Source of the DNA: Candidatus Mnemosynella biddleae
Lineage (GTDB): Archaea > Halobacteriota > Archaeoglobi > Mnemosynellales > Mnemosynellaceae
Direction: 5' to 3'
DNA: 64,000 nt
Assembly: GCA_002011165.2 (NCBI GenBank)
Contig: MTMI02000001.1
Span: 92,174 to 156,173 of the forward strand
How positions within the stretch are numbered: the stretch's first letter is position 1; every line of letters begins with the position of its first letter. Below the pieces are notes generated by a model. That model was not told the DNA's origin. It searched no databases and saw only the letters and a program-made list of their open reading frames with translations. Below, piece after piece: positions 49,276 through 60,486 of this stretch. The position numbers were made by a program, and so were the translations under genes.

Positions 49276-51513
49276 ATGAGTTATTACAATCATCCACTGC
49301 TTAAAAAAGATGTTATAGAGTATCGAGAGTATCAAGTTAGAATTGCAAGAAAAGGTATTGAAAAGTCTCTTTTAGTTGTTCTTCCCACAGGTCTCGGGAA
49401 GACTGTGATAGCTCTGATTGTGATGCTTGAAAAGCTCCTTGAATCTGGTGGCAAGGTTCTCATGCTCGCTCCTACACGACCTCTTGTGGAGCAACATTAT
49501 GAGTTTATAAAAAGTGTGACTCTCCTTCACCCAAGATCTATTGCGATGATTACGGGGAATATCGAAAAGAAAAAGAGACTGGAGTTGTGGAGGAGAGCAT
49601 CTGTTATTATTGCGACTCCTCAAACAATTGAGAACGATCTGGTGACGAATGAGATATCTCTAAGAGATGTTAGTTGTATCGTTTTTGATGAGGCTCATCG
49701 TGCTGTTGGAGAATATTCATACGTTTACATTGCAAGGAGATACAGAGAAGAGAATCCCCACGCACATGTCATTGGTATAACTGCATCTCCTGGAAGCTCC
49801 AAGGAGAGAATTGAGGAGATATGTGGAAATTTAGGGATAGAGGAGATTGAGATTAGAACAGAATATGATGATGATGTTCTTCCCTACATCTATCCCGTTG
49901 AGTTCGAGTGGATTCATGTAGAAGTTCCAGTGGAAATAAGGGGGTTGAAAGAAGAGCTTGAAAAAGTGGTAGATGACAGGCTGAATAAACTCAGAGAGAT
50001 GGGTGTAAAGATCAAAGGGAATTCAAAAAAGGAGATTCTGGAAATTCAAGCTAAAATAAGAGAGCTTATAAAAGAGTCGCCAAACAGACAGCTATATGAG
50101 ATTGCTTCTATTCAAGCAGAGGTTCTCAAGTTGAAACATGCAGTTGAATTAATTGAGACTCAGGGTCTTGAGGCTCTTAAAAAGTATTTCGAAAGGTTAA
50201 AAAAGGAGGCTTATTCAAGAGGTGGGAGCAAAGCCTCAAAAAGACTCTTCTCGGATCCCAAGTTTCTTGAAGTTTTGAAAAGAGTGGAAGGGCTCGAAAC
50301 AAAGCATCCAAAGCTGGAGAAACTTGTTGAAGTTATCCAAGAGGCTCTTGACGAAGGGACTGAGAGAATCATAGTCTTCGCAAACTTCAGAGATAGTGTG
50401 GAGATGATAACCTCACATTTGAAAGAGAGGGGAATTAAAGCGGAGAGATTTATAGGACAGAGTTCGAGAAATGGAGTCAAGGGTCTCTCTCAAAAAGAGC
50501 AGGTGGAGATAATCAGGAGATTCAAAGAGGGTGTCTTCAACGTTCTTGTGGCAACTTCAGTTGCCGAGGAGGGAATAGATATACCTTCAACAGATCTTGT
50601 AATATTCTATGAACCTGTTCCCTCCGAAATCAGAAGTATTCAGAGAAGGGGGAGGACCGGAAGGGACACTTATGGAAGAGTTGTCATGTTAATAACAAAG
50701 GACACGAGGGATGAGATCTATTACTGGATCAGCAGGAGAAAGGAGAAGATAATGAAGAGGATGATGCGGAGGAAGTTGAAAAGGGAAGAGGGGAAAGAAG
50801 TTGAAAGTGATCAAAAAAGGCTTGAAGACTTTAAAAATACCTCCATAAAGATTATAGTTGATCACAGAGAGTTGCGCTCAGGAGTTGTTAAAGAGCTTAA
50901 AGATTTTGGAGTTGAAATAGATGTTGAAGTTCTGAATGTTGGTGATTATCAACTTAGCTCTAGAGTCTGCGTCGAGAGGAAAACTGTTGAGGATTTTCTG
51001 GCATCTCTCATAGACACTGAGAGAAACCTTTTCAGACAAATAGAAGAGCTCTCTAAGAACTATGAGAGACCTGTGTTAATTATAGAAGGTGGCAATTTGT
51101 TTGGAGTGAGAAATATTCACCCTCATGCTATAATGGGAGCTTTAGCATCAATTAGCGTGGATTTCAGGGTACCTATTCTTTTCACAAAGGATAGTAGAGA
51201 GAGTGCTGAGCTGATTTTTCTCATCGCAAAAAGGGAGATGGAAGAGGGTATAAGAAACATCAAATTTCATACTAAAAAAACCTCTAAGAATGATAGAGAG
51301 ATGCTTGAATATATAGTTTCTTCTTTTCCGGGAGTTGGTGTTTCCACTGCAAAAGCCCTCTTGAACCATTTTGGATCCATAAAGAATATCGTAAACGCAG
51401 ATAAAAAAGAACTTCTGAGAGTTAAAGGAGTGGGAGAGGTTACTGCTGAAACGATAAAGAAATACGGCGAAATGGAATATGGAAAAAGGAGTTTTATAAA
51501 AGACTTGGACTAA
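49276..51513 (+). CDS. hef: Hef helicase/nuclease (XPF/FANCM family)
   Basis: Walker A LPTGLGKTVIAL, DEAH, C-terminal ERKTVEDFLASLIDTERNLFRQIEEL nuclease domain and HhH region SFPGVGVSTAKALLNHFGSIKNIV. Confidence 0.96.
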   Translation: MSYYNHPLLKKDVIEYREYQVRIARKGIEKSLLVVLPTGLGKTVIALIVMLEKLLESGGKVLMLAPTRPLVEQHYEFIKSVTLLHPRSIAMITGNIEKKKRLELWRRASVIIATPQTIENDLVTNEISLRDVSCIVFDEAHRAVGEYSYVYIARRYREENPHAHVIGITASPGSSKERIEEICGNLGIEEIEIRTEYDDDVLPYIYPVEFEWIHVEVPVEIRGLKEELEKVVDDRLNKLREMGVKIKGNSKKEILEIQAKIRELIKESPNRQLYEIASIQAEVLKLKHAVELIETQGLEALKKYFERLKKEAYSRGGSKASKRLFSDPKFLEVLKRVEGLETKHPKLEKLVEVIQEALDEGTERIIVFANFRDSVEMITSHLKERGIKAERFIGQSSRNGVKGLSQKEQVEIIRRFKEGVFNVLVATSVAEEGIDIPSTDLVIFYEPVPSEIRSIQRRGRTGRDTYGRVVMLITKDTRDEIYYWISRRKEKIMKRMMRRKLKREEGKEVESDQKRLEDFKNTSIKIIVDHRELRSGVVKELKDFGVEIDVEVLNVGDYQLSSRVCVERKTVEDFLASLIDTERNLFRQIEELSKNYERPVLIIEGGNLFGVRNIHPHAIMGALASISVDFRVPILFTKDSRESAELIFLIAKREMEEGIRNIKFHTKKTSKNDREMLEYIVSSFPGVGVSTAKALLNHFGSIKNIVNADKKELLRVKGVGEVTAETIKKYGEMEYGKRSFIKDLD

Positions 51514-51815
51514 CTTTTCCTTAGCCTTTCCATCATGTCAAGTAATTTCTCAAGTGAGAGAAGAATTTTATATATTTTCTCTGGATCCTTCTCTCTTCTC
51601 AGAACTCCCATGAGGTGTTGTGCGGTTTCGTTTAAAATTTCCTCCAAAGTTATTTCTTCTTTTTCGTCTTTCTTTTCTTCTTTTCTCTCACAGTAAACGC
51701 AAAACACTTCATTATCCTTTTTTAAAAGTGGAGCTCCACAGTTTTCGCAATGTTCGCCCAAGAGCGTTGCTCCTTTTTCCAAAGCTTCGACTATTTTTCT
51801 AACTTCCATTCTCAC
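51510..51815 (-). CDS. Sjogren's syndrome autoantigen 1 (ZNRD2/SSSCA1)-like zinc-ribbon protein
   Basis: GATLLGEHCENCGAPLLKKDNEVFCVYCERK. Confidence 0.85.
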   Translation of the reverse strand: MRMEVRKIVEALEKGATLLGEHCENCGAPLLKKDNEVFCVYCERKEEKKDEKEEITLEEILNETAQHLMGVLRREKDPEKIYKILLSLEKLLDMMERLRKS

Positions 51816-51861
51816 ACCCTTTTAAACCGAAAATTATTTTTCCAACCTCTGATAAATAGAG

Positions 51862-52185
51862 ATGAACACAAGATCCTTAAAAATTTTTACAGAGGTGATT
51901 TATATGATGGGAGAAGATCCAGAGGGAATTATAAAAGGTTGTGTTGATATTTTGAAACAGATTATTAACGATGACACCGTCCCGAAAAATATCCGAAGAT
52001 CAGCAGAAAAAGCTAAAGATGTACTTGAAAAGGGTGTTGAATCTGGAAAAGATAGTTATGCAATAAGAGCTGCTTCTGCAATTTCAATTTTGGATGAGGT
52101 TGGAAACGATCCCAACATTCCACTACATGCAAGAACTCTTATTTGGAATATAGTTTCTCAGCTTGAGAGAATACCTCCTGAGTAA
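51862..52185 (+). CDS. UPF0147-family protein
   Basis: ILKQIINDDTVPKNIRRSAEKAKDVLEKG...NDPNIPLHARTLIWNIVSQLE. The start may be at MMGEDPEG. Confidence 0.88.
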   Translation: MNTRSLKIFTEVIYMMGEDPEGIIKGCVDILKQIINDDTVPKNIRRSAEKAKDVLEKGVESGKDSYAIRAASAISILDEVGNDPNIPLHARTLIWNIVSQLERIPPE

Positions 52186-52219
52186 TTTTTCTTTTTATTC
52201 AATCATTTTGGTGGGAGAG

Positions 52220-52240
52220 ACCCCTTTATTTCCAGTGGAA
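52220..52240 (-). promoter_or_regulatory. ORB-like origin box, left arm
   Basis: ACCCCTTTATTTCCAGTGGAA is the exact reverse complement of the right-hand box TTCCACTGGAAATAAAGGGGT. Confidence 0.85.
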
Positions 52241-52398
52241 CTTTTTAAGACTTTTTGGATTTGGCACTCGACTTTCTATTTTTAATTTAATTTATTTTTA
52301 AATTTTTCTTGGAAAAGTATAAATAATTTTAGTTGCAGAAATCTACAACTGGTTACTTCGTCATTAAAAATAATAAAAAATAGAAATGTCCAAAATAT

Positions 52399-52419
52399 TT
52401 CCACTGGAAATAAAGGGGT
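52399..52419 (+). promoter_or_regulatory. ORB-like origin box, right arm
   Basis: TTCCACTGGAAATAAAGGGGT followed by GGG, with the TTCCA-GGAA and G-string layout of euryarchaeal ORBs. Confidence 0.85.
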
Positions 52420-52508
52420 GGGTGTCACTCGCAATGATTATTAATATTCAGAGACTATCTTTATTACATCTCAAATCATAAGCTATCCATTCCCTCGTGG
52501 TGATAGTT

Positions 52509-53744
52509 ATGAATCCTAATGGTAGTGGAAGTATCTTTGACGAATTTCTAAATGCAAATTCAATATTTCTAAATAAAGAAGTTTTGAGACACTCTTATAC
52601 TCCTGATTATCTTCCTCACAGAGATGAGCAGATAAGAAGCATTGCAGCAATTCTCTCTCCAGCTCTTAGAGGAGAGACACCATCAAATATTCTCATTTAT
52701 GGTAAAACCGGAACAGGAAAAACTGCAGTTGCGCGATACGTCGGAAAGGAACTCGAAAATGTGGGAAGAAATAGAAACGTTCCCTGTCACGTTGTTTATC
52801 TTAATTGTGAGATTATAGATACGCAATACAGAGTTCTTGCCAATCTCTCGAAATATTTTAATAGAGAAGTTCCAATGACTGGTTGGCCTACAGATCAAGT
52901 TTATCAGGAGTTCAAAAATGCAATAGATAGACATCGAGCAGTAATAATAATCATTCTCGATGAAATAGATAAACTTGTCAAAAAAGGAGATGAAGTTCTT
53001 TATAATCTCTCAAGAATAAATTCCGAGCTTGATAACGCAAAAGTGAGTTTGATAGGAATCTCTAATGATCTAAAATTCACAGAGTATTTGGATCCAAGAG
53101 TCAGGAGCTCTCTTGGAGAAGAGGAAATAGTTTTCCCACCTTATGATGCGCAACAGTTAAGAGATATTCTTGAGGAGAGAGCCAAACTGGGATTCAGAGA
53201 TGGTGTTTTGGAAGATGGAGTTATACCCCTATGTGCAGCTTTTGCAGCTCAGGAACACGGAGATGCGAGAAGAGCTCTTGATCTCCTCAGAATAGCGGGA
53301 GAGCTTGCCGAGAGAGAAGGTGCTGAAAAAGTCACAGAGAGACATGTTAGATTGGCGCAGGAGAAGATTGAGATTGATAGAATAGTTGAAGTTATAAAAA
53401 CACTTCCGATGCACTCAAAAGTTCTACTCTACAGCGTTGTTTTTCTCGAAAGCTCTAATGTTAGGGGTGCGACTAGCGGAGAGGTTTATAGAGTTTATAA
53501 AGAGATATGCAGGGAAATAGGGATAGAACCCCTAACACCGAGGAGAATTACAGACTTGATATCAGAGCTTGACATGCTCGGGATAATTAATGCTACAATA
53601 GTCAACAAGGGAAGATACGGAAGAACAAAGGAAATAACCCTCAGCGTTCCTTTAGAAAGTACGAAATCTGTTTTACTCTCTGATTACAGATTGAGCAATC
53701 TCAAAGACTTCACACAAAAACTCTCAGTGCAATCGCATTTCTGA
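52509..53744 (+). CDS. cdc6: Orc1/Cdc6 origin-binding protein
   Basis: LIYGKTGTGKTAVARYVGKEL (Walker A), IIILDEIDKL (Walker B), C-terminal winged helix. Start at Met or at GTG 52497. Confidence 0.96.
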   Translation: MNPNGSGSIFDEFLNANSIFLNKEVLRHSYTPDYLPHRDEQIRSIAAILSPALRGETPSNILIYGKTGTGKTAVARYVGKELENVGRNRNVPCHVVYLNCEIIDTQYRVLANLSKYFNREVPMTGWPTDQVYQEFKNAIDRHRAVIIIILDEIDKLVKKGDEVLYNLSRINSELDNAKVSLIGISNDLKFTEYLDPRVRSSLGEEEIVFPPYDAQQLRDILEERAKLGFRDGVLEDGVIPLCAAFAAQEHGDARRALDLLRIAGELAEREGAEKVTERHVRLAQEKIEIDRIVEVIKTLPMHSKVLLYSVVFLESSNVRGATSGEVYRVYKEICREIGIEPLTPRRITDLISELDMLGIINATIVNKGRYGRTKEITLSVPLESTKSVLLSDYRLSNLKDFTQKLSVQSHF

Positions 53745-54228
53745 TAAACTCCAAAATCTTCAAATAAATAATACCCACTTTAGGAATTCTGAATTTAGCA
53801 ACTCCAATTATCCACTTCTCTTTAACTGGAGATGAAATAAAGGGCTGATCATAAGCGGAGTTTGCGTCTCCTTTTGTAACAAATCCTGAGTTAGGAGCAA
53901 TCCCATCATTTGGGATTATTTCACCCTTCTCTATCCAGAACATAGCTCTGTGAATTATCGGCATTCTCTTCGAGTCTCCATTTGGTCTATAAACTATCAC
54001 ATCTCCATAATTTCCAAAAGAAACATAGTTAAGCTCTTTTCCCTTTTCGTAACTTATAACGTCACTTTTCATCAGAAAAACGACATCACCCCTCTCGAGA
54101 TTTGGAACCATACTATCAGAGTAAACGACTGCAAAAACTGGATAAGTTCCGCTGATAAGCAGAATAATCCCTACGATCAAAGCAGAAGGAATAACTGTTT
54201 CTACGACTTCTTTTTTGAGATTCCCCAT
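53710..54228 (-). CDS. Signal peptidase I (S26 family)
   Basis: VVYSDSMVPNLERGDVVFLMK (catalytic Ser motif), VIVYRPNGDSKRMPIIHRAM, FVTKGDAN. Confidence 0.9.
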   Translation of the reverse strand: MGNLKKEVVETVIPSALIVGIILLISGTYPVFAVVYSDSMVPNLERGDVVFLMKSDVISYEKGKELNYVSFGNYGDVIVYRPNGDSKRMPIIHRAMFWIEKGEIIPNDGIAPNSGFVTKGDANSAYDQPFISSPVKEKWIIGVAKFRIPKVGIIYLKILEFIRNAIALRVFV

Positions 54229-54323
54229 GAGATCACCGCTGAATTGAAATATCCAACCATCAGTTAAAAATCTTCCGAGGTAAAGTAAATTTTATTCTCC
54301 TCCACCTTCAACCTTATGAGGGA

Positions 54324-55718
54324 ATGTCAAAAGAAATATTGAGAAGATTTTTGGAAAATGGATTTCAAGTCCATCCTGAGGCTTTAAAGTTAATAAGTTC
54401 TCAAAGAAATCCAGAAGAAATAGTCGAACGTCTTTTGAAATCTCTCGACAGTTCAACAATCGTTGTGCAACCAGAAAACGTCATAGCTCTGATCTCGGAA
54501 AGGAAAGAATCTGAAGTTAAAATCATTGAAAATTTCCTAACCTCTTCATCAAGCGCTTCAGCAGAAAGCTTTCACAGCTATTTTCTAAGTAGGTACAAGA
54601 AATTGAGGAAAATAATAGAGCAGAGGGGAATACGAGGAAGAGAGATATCAACGATTTCGAGGGTTCCGAGAGGGAACGAAGTTACAGTAATCGGAATGGT
54701 TAACGAAATAAGGGAGACATCTTCTGGTAACCTCATTATCGAGCTTGAGGATCAAACCGGAGTCATCAGCGTAATCATATCGAAGGAGAGTGAGTGCTAC
54801 GAAAGAGCAAAGCTTCTAGTTCTAGATGAGGTGATTGGATTAAAAGCAATTAAACACAATGACATTCTTATTGCGACTGATTTGATAGAACCTGATGTAA
54901 AAGTACACAGGAGTAGAGAAATTGAGAGAATAAATTGTGGGATCCTCTTTCTCTCTGACATTCATGTGGGAAGCAAGACATTTTTGAAAGAAGACTGGAA
55001 TAGATTTATTTCTTGGTTAAGTGGAGAATATGGAAACGAGGAGCAAAAGGAACTTGCGGAAACTGTAAATTATCTCGTCGTTGCGGGTGATATTGTTGAT
55101 GGAATTGGAATTTACCCGAATCAGGATAGAGAACTCGAAATTCTCGATGTCTTTGAACAATACGAAGTTGCAGGAGAACTCTTCGAAAAAATTCCTAAGA
55201 GAATTAAAATCATCATCTCCTCTGGAAATCATGATGCAGTTAGACAAGCGGAACCACAACCTCCACTTCCAGAGGAAATCCAGTCTCTTTTTCCGAGAAA
55301 TACAATTTTTGTGAGCAATCCCTCGCTTATAGACATTCACGGGTTGAAAATTCTGATTTATCACGGAAGATCTCTTGATGATATAGCCTCTCTCATACCC
55401 TCTGGTTACAAGAACCCCCACCTCATGATGAGAGAGCTGATAAAGAAAAGGCACTTATCCCCCATTTATGGAGAGAAAGTACCTCTTGCACCGGAAGAAG
55501 AAGATAAACTTGTGATAGAGACAACCCCTGATGTACTTCATTGTGGACACGTTCATACTGTAGGAGTTGGAACTTATAGAGGGATCTATCTTATAAATTC
55601 AGGAACTTGGCAGGATCAGACTGAGTTTCAGAAGAGAATGAACATAATTCCAACTCCGGGGGTTGCAGTGTTCATGAATCTTAGTGATCTCTCTCCAAAA
55701 ATACTGAAATTTGTTTAA
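54324..55718 (+). CDS. polB: DNA polymerase D small subunit DP1
   Basis: OB-fold followed by phosphoesterase motifs GILFLSDIHVGSKTF, VVAGDIVDGIG, ISSGNHD, HCGHVHTVG. Confidence 0.96.
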   Translation: MSKEILRRFLENGFQVHPEALKLISSQRNPEEIVERLLKSLDSSTIVVQPENVIALISERKESEVKIIENFLTSSSSASAESFHSYFLSRYKKLRKIIEQRGIRGREISTISRVPRGNEVTVIGMVNEIRETSSGNLIIELEDQTGVISVIISKESECYERAKLLVLDEVIGLKAIKHNDILIATDLIEPDVKVHRSREIERINCGILFLSDIHVGSKTFLKEDWNRFISWLSGEYGNEEQKELAETVNYLVVAGDIVDGIGIYPNQDRELEILDVFEQYEVAGELFEKIPKRIKIIISSGNHDAVRQAEPQPPLPEEIQSLFPRNTIFVSNPSLIDIHGLKILIYHGRSLDDIASLIPSGYKNPHLMMRELIKKRHLSPIYGEKVPLAPEEEDKLVIETTPDVLHCGHVHTVGVGTYRGIYLINSGTWQDQTEFQKRMNIIPTPGVAVFMNLSDLSPKILKFV

Positions 55719-55723
55719 ATCCC

Positions 55724-56131
55724 TTACCAATAGATAATTCCTTTATTCCTGTCGTATTCCCATATTCCAAGAAAAACCATCATTGCAGCTCTCATAGCCT
55801 TTCCTATCTCCTCTCTCGATCTCGCCACCACCGGATCTGGAAATCCCAAACCCTCTAAGGAAAACTCCACTCCTCTTTCTATGAACTCATTTGCAAGTGC
55901 AAGCATCTCATCATAGTTCTCACATATGGTCTTTAGGTCCCTCTCCATTTCCTTGGATCCAAGCTCTATAGCATCGTAAATCTGAAAGCTCTCTATTGTT
56001 GCCGTAATCGTTTTTATAACTTCTTCCGAATCCTCTCTACTTTTTACAAGCTCGTAAAGAGCCTTCTTAGCCTCTTCTCCTATCAATTCGAAAATTTTCT
56101 CAGAATTTTTAAGAGAACCACTAAAGCTCAT
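55724..56131 (-). CDS. Hypothetical helical protein (135 aa)
   Basis: Likely start MSFSGSLKNSEKIFELIGEE. The longer listed ORF overlaps the divergent PPC-domain gene. Confidence 0.55.
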   Translation of the reverse strand: MSFSGSLKNSEKIFELIGEEAKKALYELVKSREDSEEVIKTITATIESFQIYDAIELGSKEMERDLKTICENYDEMLALANEFIERGVEFSLEGLGFPDPVVARSREEIGKAMRAAMMVFLGIWEYDRNKGIIYW

Positions 56132-56178
56132 GCCATCACCTCGGGAAGAGTTTTTAACCACTGCAGTTATTAAAACCA

Positions 56179-56616
56179 GTGATGGGTGATGGGATGAAGG
56201 AGTATGAAATAAAAAGAGTTTATATGGGAAAGATACCATATGGAGAGGACCTCCTCGGTTTTCTGAATGCTTTAGTTTTGGAGAAAGGAATTGAGCTTGC
56301 AATAATCAAAATACTCGGAGGTTTGAAGAAAATAACTCTTGGTTATTATAATCAAGAGAAGAAGGAGTTCGTCAAAATTGAAGATAATGCAGGAGTGGAG
56401 ATAGTCTCATGTTACGGAAATGTAACGAGGAAGGATGGAAAGCCACACGTTCATCTACATCTCATAGCTTCGAAGTCGGATGGAACCTGCATTGGAGGAC
56501 ACGTTCTCGAAGGATGTGAGGTATTTGCAGTAGAGTTTTTCCTTTTCGAGCTCTTTGGAGATCTGGTCGAGAGGAAATACGACGAATTGACAGGTCTCTA
56601 TTTGTGGGATGTGTAA
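56179..56616 (+). CDS. DUF296/PPC-domain DNA-binding-like protein
   Basis: [41 protein letters not shown]...[33 protein letters not shown]. Confidence 0.88.
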   Translation: MMGDGMKEYEIKRVYMGKIPYGEDLLGFLNALVLEKGIELAIIKILGGLKKITLGYYNQEKKEFVKIEDNAGVEIVSCYGNVTRKDGKPHVHLHLIASKSDGTCIGGHVLEGCEVFAVEFFLFELFGDLVERKYDELTGLYLWDV

Positions 56617-59600
56617 TGAACGAGTGTTATTTCTCCTCTCTCGAATTCGAGTTGAAGAAATGTTATGAAATTGCGAAAGAGGCTAGAAGAAGGAGAGAGG
56701 ATCCAACTCCAGAGCCTGAGATTCCGATAGCCAAAGATCTTGCTGAGAGAGTTGAAAGGCTGATGAACATCCCTGGACTTGCGGAGATGATAAGAAGATA
56801 TAACGAGGAGCACTCCTTAGAGGAAACAGCGATCCTCATAGGTTCTGAGTTTGCAAAGGGCGAGATAGGAGATTTCAAAGGTATAACCGCTGTTGAAATG
56901 GCTGTGAGAACAGCTATAGCAATTCTTACCGGAGGGGTGGTTGCAGCTCCGATTGAAGGAATAGCTAAGGTTGGAGAAGGCAGAAATGACGACGGAACAA
57001 AATTCCTCAAAATTTACTACGCAGGACCAATAAGGAGTGCCGGAGGAACTGCACAGGCTCTCTCTGTGCTTGTAGCAGATTACGTCGGAAAACTCGTAGG
57101 ATATGCTCCCTACAGGCCATACGAAGAGGAGATAGAGAGGTATATAGAGGAGATATCGCTTTACAGGAGAATAGCTCCTCTTCAATATACTCCTTCGGAA
57201 GAGGAAATTCGTTACATAGTCTCCCACTGCCCAGTTTGCATAGACGGAGAGCCAACAGAAAAGGAAGAAGTCTCAGGTTACAGGAATTTGAAAAGGGTAG
57301 AAACAAATAGGGTGAGGGGGGGCGTTGCACTAGTTATCGCGGAAGGTCTTGCTTTAAAAGCTCCAAAAATTGCCAAGTATGTGGAAAAGTTGAAGATCAA
57401 AGGATGGGACTGGGTTAAGAGTTTGACAAAAGAGAACGATCAAGAAGAGGAGGGAGAGAAAAAGGATTACAAATTCATGAGAGAGGTTATTGCTGGAAGA
57501 CCAGTCCTTTCACATCCCTCACAGCCAGGAGGTTTCAGACTGAGATATGGAAGATCGAGAAACACCGGGTTTGCTTCTGCTGGATTGAATCCTGCGACAA
57601 TGATCATACTTGATGAGTTTATAGCTATTGGCACTCAGCTGAAACTTGAGCTTCCGGGCAAGGCTGCGGGAATAGCTCCTGTAGACTCTATAGAAGGTCC
57701 TACAGTTCGTTTATTTAACGGAGATGTCTTAAGAGTTGATGATATTGAGACCGCAAAGAGAATTAGAGATAAAGTTGAGAAAATCCTCGATGTAGGAGAA
57801 ATTCTGATAAACTACGGAGACTTTCTCGAGAATAATCACAAACTTCTCCCTCCTACATACTCCATCGAAATATGGCTTCAGGAAGTTCCAGTGGAAATAA
57901 TGGGGTTGAAAGGATACGAGGATCCGAGTGGAGATGAAGCTTTGAGATTCTGTGAAATGGGAGCACCCTTGCATCCAAAGTTCACGTATCTCTGGCATGA
58001 CATCTCTGTAGAGGAATTCCTTTATCTTTCTGATTTCATATCCTCGAAAGCCTCGTTCGACGGAAAAATACTGAAGGTGCCTTATGATGAAAAAGTGAAG
58101 GAAATTCTTGAAAAACTTCTCATTCCTCATCTCATGAGAGATGATATTATAATTGAGGACTCGAAGCCACTAATAAGATGTCTTGGTTTAGATGATGGAT
58201 TAAGAAAGAAATACACTTCAATCTCATTCAAAACCGCTTTAGACGCTGTTAATGAAGTTAGTGGCCTTGTGGTTAGAGCCAGAGCACCAACAAGAGTTGG
58301 AGCGAGGATGGGAAGACCCGAAAAGTCGAAAGAAAGAAGGATGAAGGCATCTCCTCAAGTCCTCTTCCCGATTGGTGATTATGGAGGGAGAACGAGATCT
58401 GTTCTTGAGGCTTCGGAGAAAGGAGAGATAAAAGCTGTTTTGAATGTGAGATATTGTCCTGAATGTAGAAAGGAAACACCGCTGATTAGATGCGAGTGTG
58501 GTGCGAGAACAGAGGCCGTAAAGAAGTGCACATCCTGTGGAACTATTACCCCTCACGATCTCTGTCCAAGATGCAGAAAATCTACATCAAGTTTTGCGGA
58601 ATACGAAATAGATTTGAAGGAAATGATAAACAGAGCTCTTAGAGAACTCGGAATTAACGGAATAAAGGAGCTAAAAGGCGTAAAGGAACTAATGTCTGCG
58701 AGAAGAACTCCAGAGCCACTTGAGAAGGGGATTCTTAGATCAATTTTCTCTCTAACAGTCTTCAAAGACGGGACAATAAGATATGACATGACAGATCTTC
58801 CCTTAACTCACTTCAGACCATCTGAAATTGGAGTCTCGGTTGAAAAGCTGAAAGAACTCGGCTATACTCATGACATTTATGGTGAGGAACTTAAAAGCGA
58901 AGAACAGACACTCGAACTAAAGGTTCAGGATATAATAATCTCAGAGGACGCTGGAGATTATCTTCTGAGAGTTGCTCAGTTTGTGGATGAGCTCCTGAGT
59001 AGATATTATGGATTACCTGCTTATTACAATGCGAAGTCCAAGAAAGATCTAATCGGACACCTTGTAATAGGTCTTGCACCTCACACCTCTGCTGGAATTC
59101 TCGGGAGGATAATAGGGTTCACCAAAGCTTCTGTTGGATACGCTCATCCTTATTTCCATGCGGCCAAAAGAAGGAATTGCGATGGAGACGAAGATTGCGT
59201 AATACTCCTTCTAGACGCTCTTTTGAATTTCTCAAGAGACTACCTTCCAGAGAAGCGAGGAGGATTTATGGATGCGCCTTTAGTTCTGACGACAAGAATT
59301 ATTGTTCCAGAAGTTGACGGAGAGGTTCACAACATGGACGTCATGTTTGCATATCCTCTGGAGTTCTACAGGATAGCTGAAAAAGGCAAAATGCCAAAGG
59401 AAGCCCTCAGTCTTATGGAAGTAGTCTCCAAAAAGATGGAAAATGGAGATCCGTATTCAGGTTTAGGATACACTCACGAGACTTCATGCATTTCTGCGGG
59501 ACCTCTTAGGAGTTCTTACAAAACTCTTGATACGATGGTAGATAAAATAGAGAAGCAGTTGGGACTTGCCAAAAAGATAAGGGCGGTGGATGAAAGAGAC

Positions 59601-59930
59601 GTTGCAGAAAGATTGGTCATCTCCCATTTCCTCCCGGATCTGATTGGAAATCTCAGGCAGTTCTCGAAGCAATCTCTCAGGTGTCCGATGTGCAACTCCA
59701 AGTATCGAAGAGCACCTCTGAAAGGGTGTTGTTTGAAGTGCGGATCAAAACTCACACTAACGGTTCACGAGGGCTCCGTCTCGAAATACTATGATGTTTC
59801 CAGAAAAATAGCGGAAGAATTTGGAATATCTGAATACACAAAACAGAGGCTTAAACTCTTGGGAGAGGAACTCGAAGCCATGTTCAGCAACGGAAAGATA
59901 AAGCAAGCAGATCTCAGCAGTTTCATTTAA
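56604..59930 (+). CDS. polC: DNA polymerase D large subunit DP2
   Basis: 1108 aa; zinc motifs [67 protein letters not shown]. No intein apparent. Confidence 0.97.
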   Translation: MGCVMNECYFSSLEFELKKCYEIAKEARRRREDPTPEPEIPIAKDLAERVERLMNIPGLAEMIRRYNEEHSLEETAILIGSEFAKGEIGDFKGITAVEMAVRTAIAILTGGVVAAPIEGIAKVGEGRNDDGTKFLKIYYAGPIRSAGGTAQALSVLVADYVGKLVGYAPYRPYEEEIERYIEEISLYRRIAPLQYTPSEEEIRYIVSHCPVCIDGEPTEKEEVSGYRNLKRVETNRVRGGVALVIAEGLALKAPKIAKYVEKLKIKGWDWVKSLTKENDQEEEGEKKDYKFMREVIAGRPVLSHPSQPGGFRLRYGRSRNTGFASAGLNPATMIILDEFIAIGTQLKLELPGKAAGIAPVDSIEGPTVRLFNGDVLRVDDIETAKRIRDKVEKILDVGEILINYGDFLENNHKLLPPTYSIEIWLQEVPVEIMGLKGYEDPSGDEALRFCEMGAPLHPKFTYLWHDISVEEFLYLSDFISSKASFDGKILKVPYDEKVKEILEKLLIPHLMRDDIIIEDSKPLIRCLGLDDGLRKKYTSISFKTALDAVNEVSGLVVRARAPTRVGARMGRPEKSKERRMKASPQVLFPIGDYGGRTRSVLEASEKGEIKAVLNVRYCPECRKETPLIRCECGARTEAVKKCTSCGTITPHDLCPRCRKSTSSFAEYEIDLKEMINRALRELGINGIKELKGVKELMSARRTPEPLEKGILRSIFSLTVFKDGTIRYDMTDLPLTHFRPSEIGVSVEKLKELGYTHDIYGEELKSEEQTLELKVQDIIISEDAGDYLLRVAQFVDELLSRYYGLPAYYNAKSKKDLIGHLVIGLAPHTSAGILGRIIGFTKASVGYAHPYFHAAKRRNCDGDEDCVILLLDALLNFSRDYLPEKRGGFMDAPLVLTTRIIVPEVDGEVHNMDVMFAYPLEFYRIAEKGKMPKEALSLMEVVSKKMENGDPYSGLGYTHETSCISAGPLRSSYKTLDTMVDKIEKQLGLAKKIRAVDERDVAERLVISHFLPDLIGNLRQFSKQSLRCPMCNSKYRRAPLKGCCLKCGSKLTLTVHEGSVSKYYDVSRKIAEEFGISEYTKQRLKLLGEELEAMFSNGKIKQADLSSFI

Positions 59931-60366
59931 GGACGTCCAGAATTATTGAGGGACAGACTCGAGAAACTCCAGAAAGATTGGAAATCTCCTCATGAATTCT
60001 CGAAAGTTCTTCCATAGAATCTGCGACTATCTCTATCATCAGCGCGTGATCTCCAGTGGTGAGCCACATCGATCTAATTTTCTCATTCTCTTTCAGAATC
60101 TTTATAACTTCCCATAGCCTCTCTGCTTCAACGTCAACTCCAGTCAGCGAAGCGAAAATCTTGGCTTTTTTGAAATCCACTACTGCCTTGTAACCGATTA
60201 TCACGCCCTCTTCTTCGAGCTTCGAAATTCTTTTTCTAACTGCAGCCTCAGTTATCCCCAAGCTCTCCGCTATTCTAACCTTAGGTATTCTCGCATTCTC
60301 CACGAGAGCATCTATTATCCTTCTATCTTTTTCGTCCACAAAAGATAGATGAAAGTCCTCATTCAT
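59923..60366 (-). CDS. Lrp/AsnC-family transcriptional regulator
   Basis: [55 protein letters not shown]. Confidence 0.93.
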   Translation of the reverse strand: MNEDFHLSFVDEKDRRIIDALVENARIPKVRIAESLGITEAAVRKRISKLEEEGVIIGYKAVVDFKKAKIFASLTGVDVEAERLWEVIKILKENEKIRSMWLTTGDHALMIEIVADSMEELSRIHEEISNLSGVSRVCPSIILDVLK

Positions 60367-60486
60367 ATACTTTTAGTTCTAAATTCGAACAAAAAACTTA
60401 TATCTCGTGAAACAAAATTTAAAATTGTGAGTTAATACCTTTGCTGGATAAATTTCCCGAAGTTCTTATAAAAAGAATCCGATGGG

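Larger units (their letters stand above)
52220..52419. other. Candidate replication origin (oriC)
   Basis: A perfect 21-bp inverted ORB-like pair flanks a 158-bp AT-rich intergenic segment just upstream of orc1/cdc6. Confidence 0.75.
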
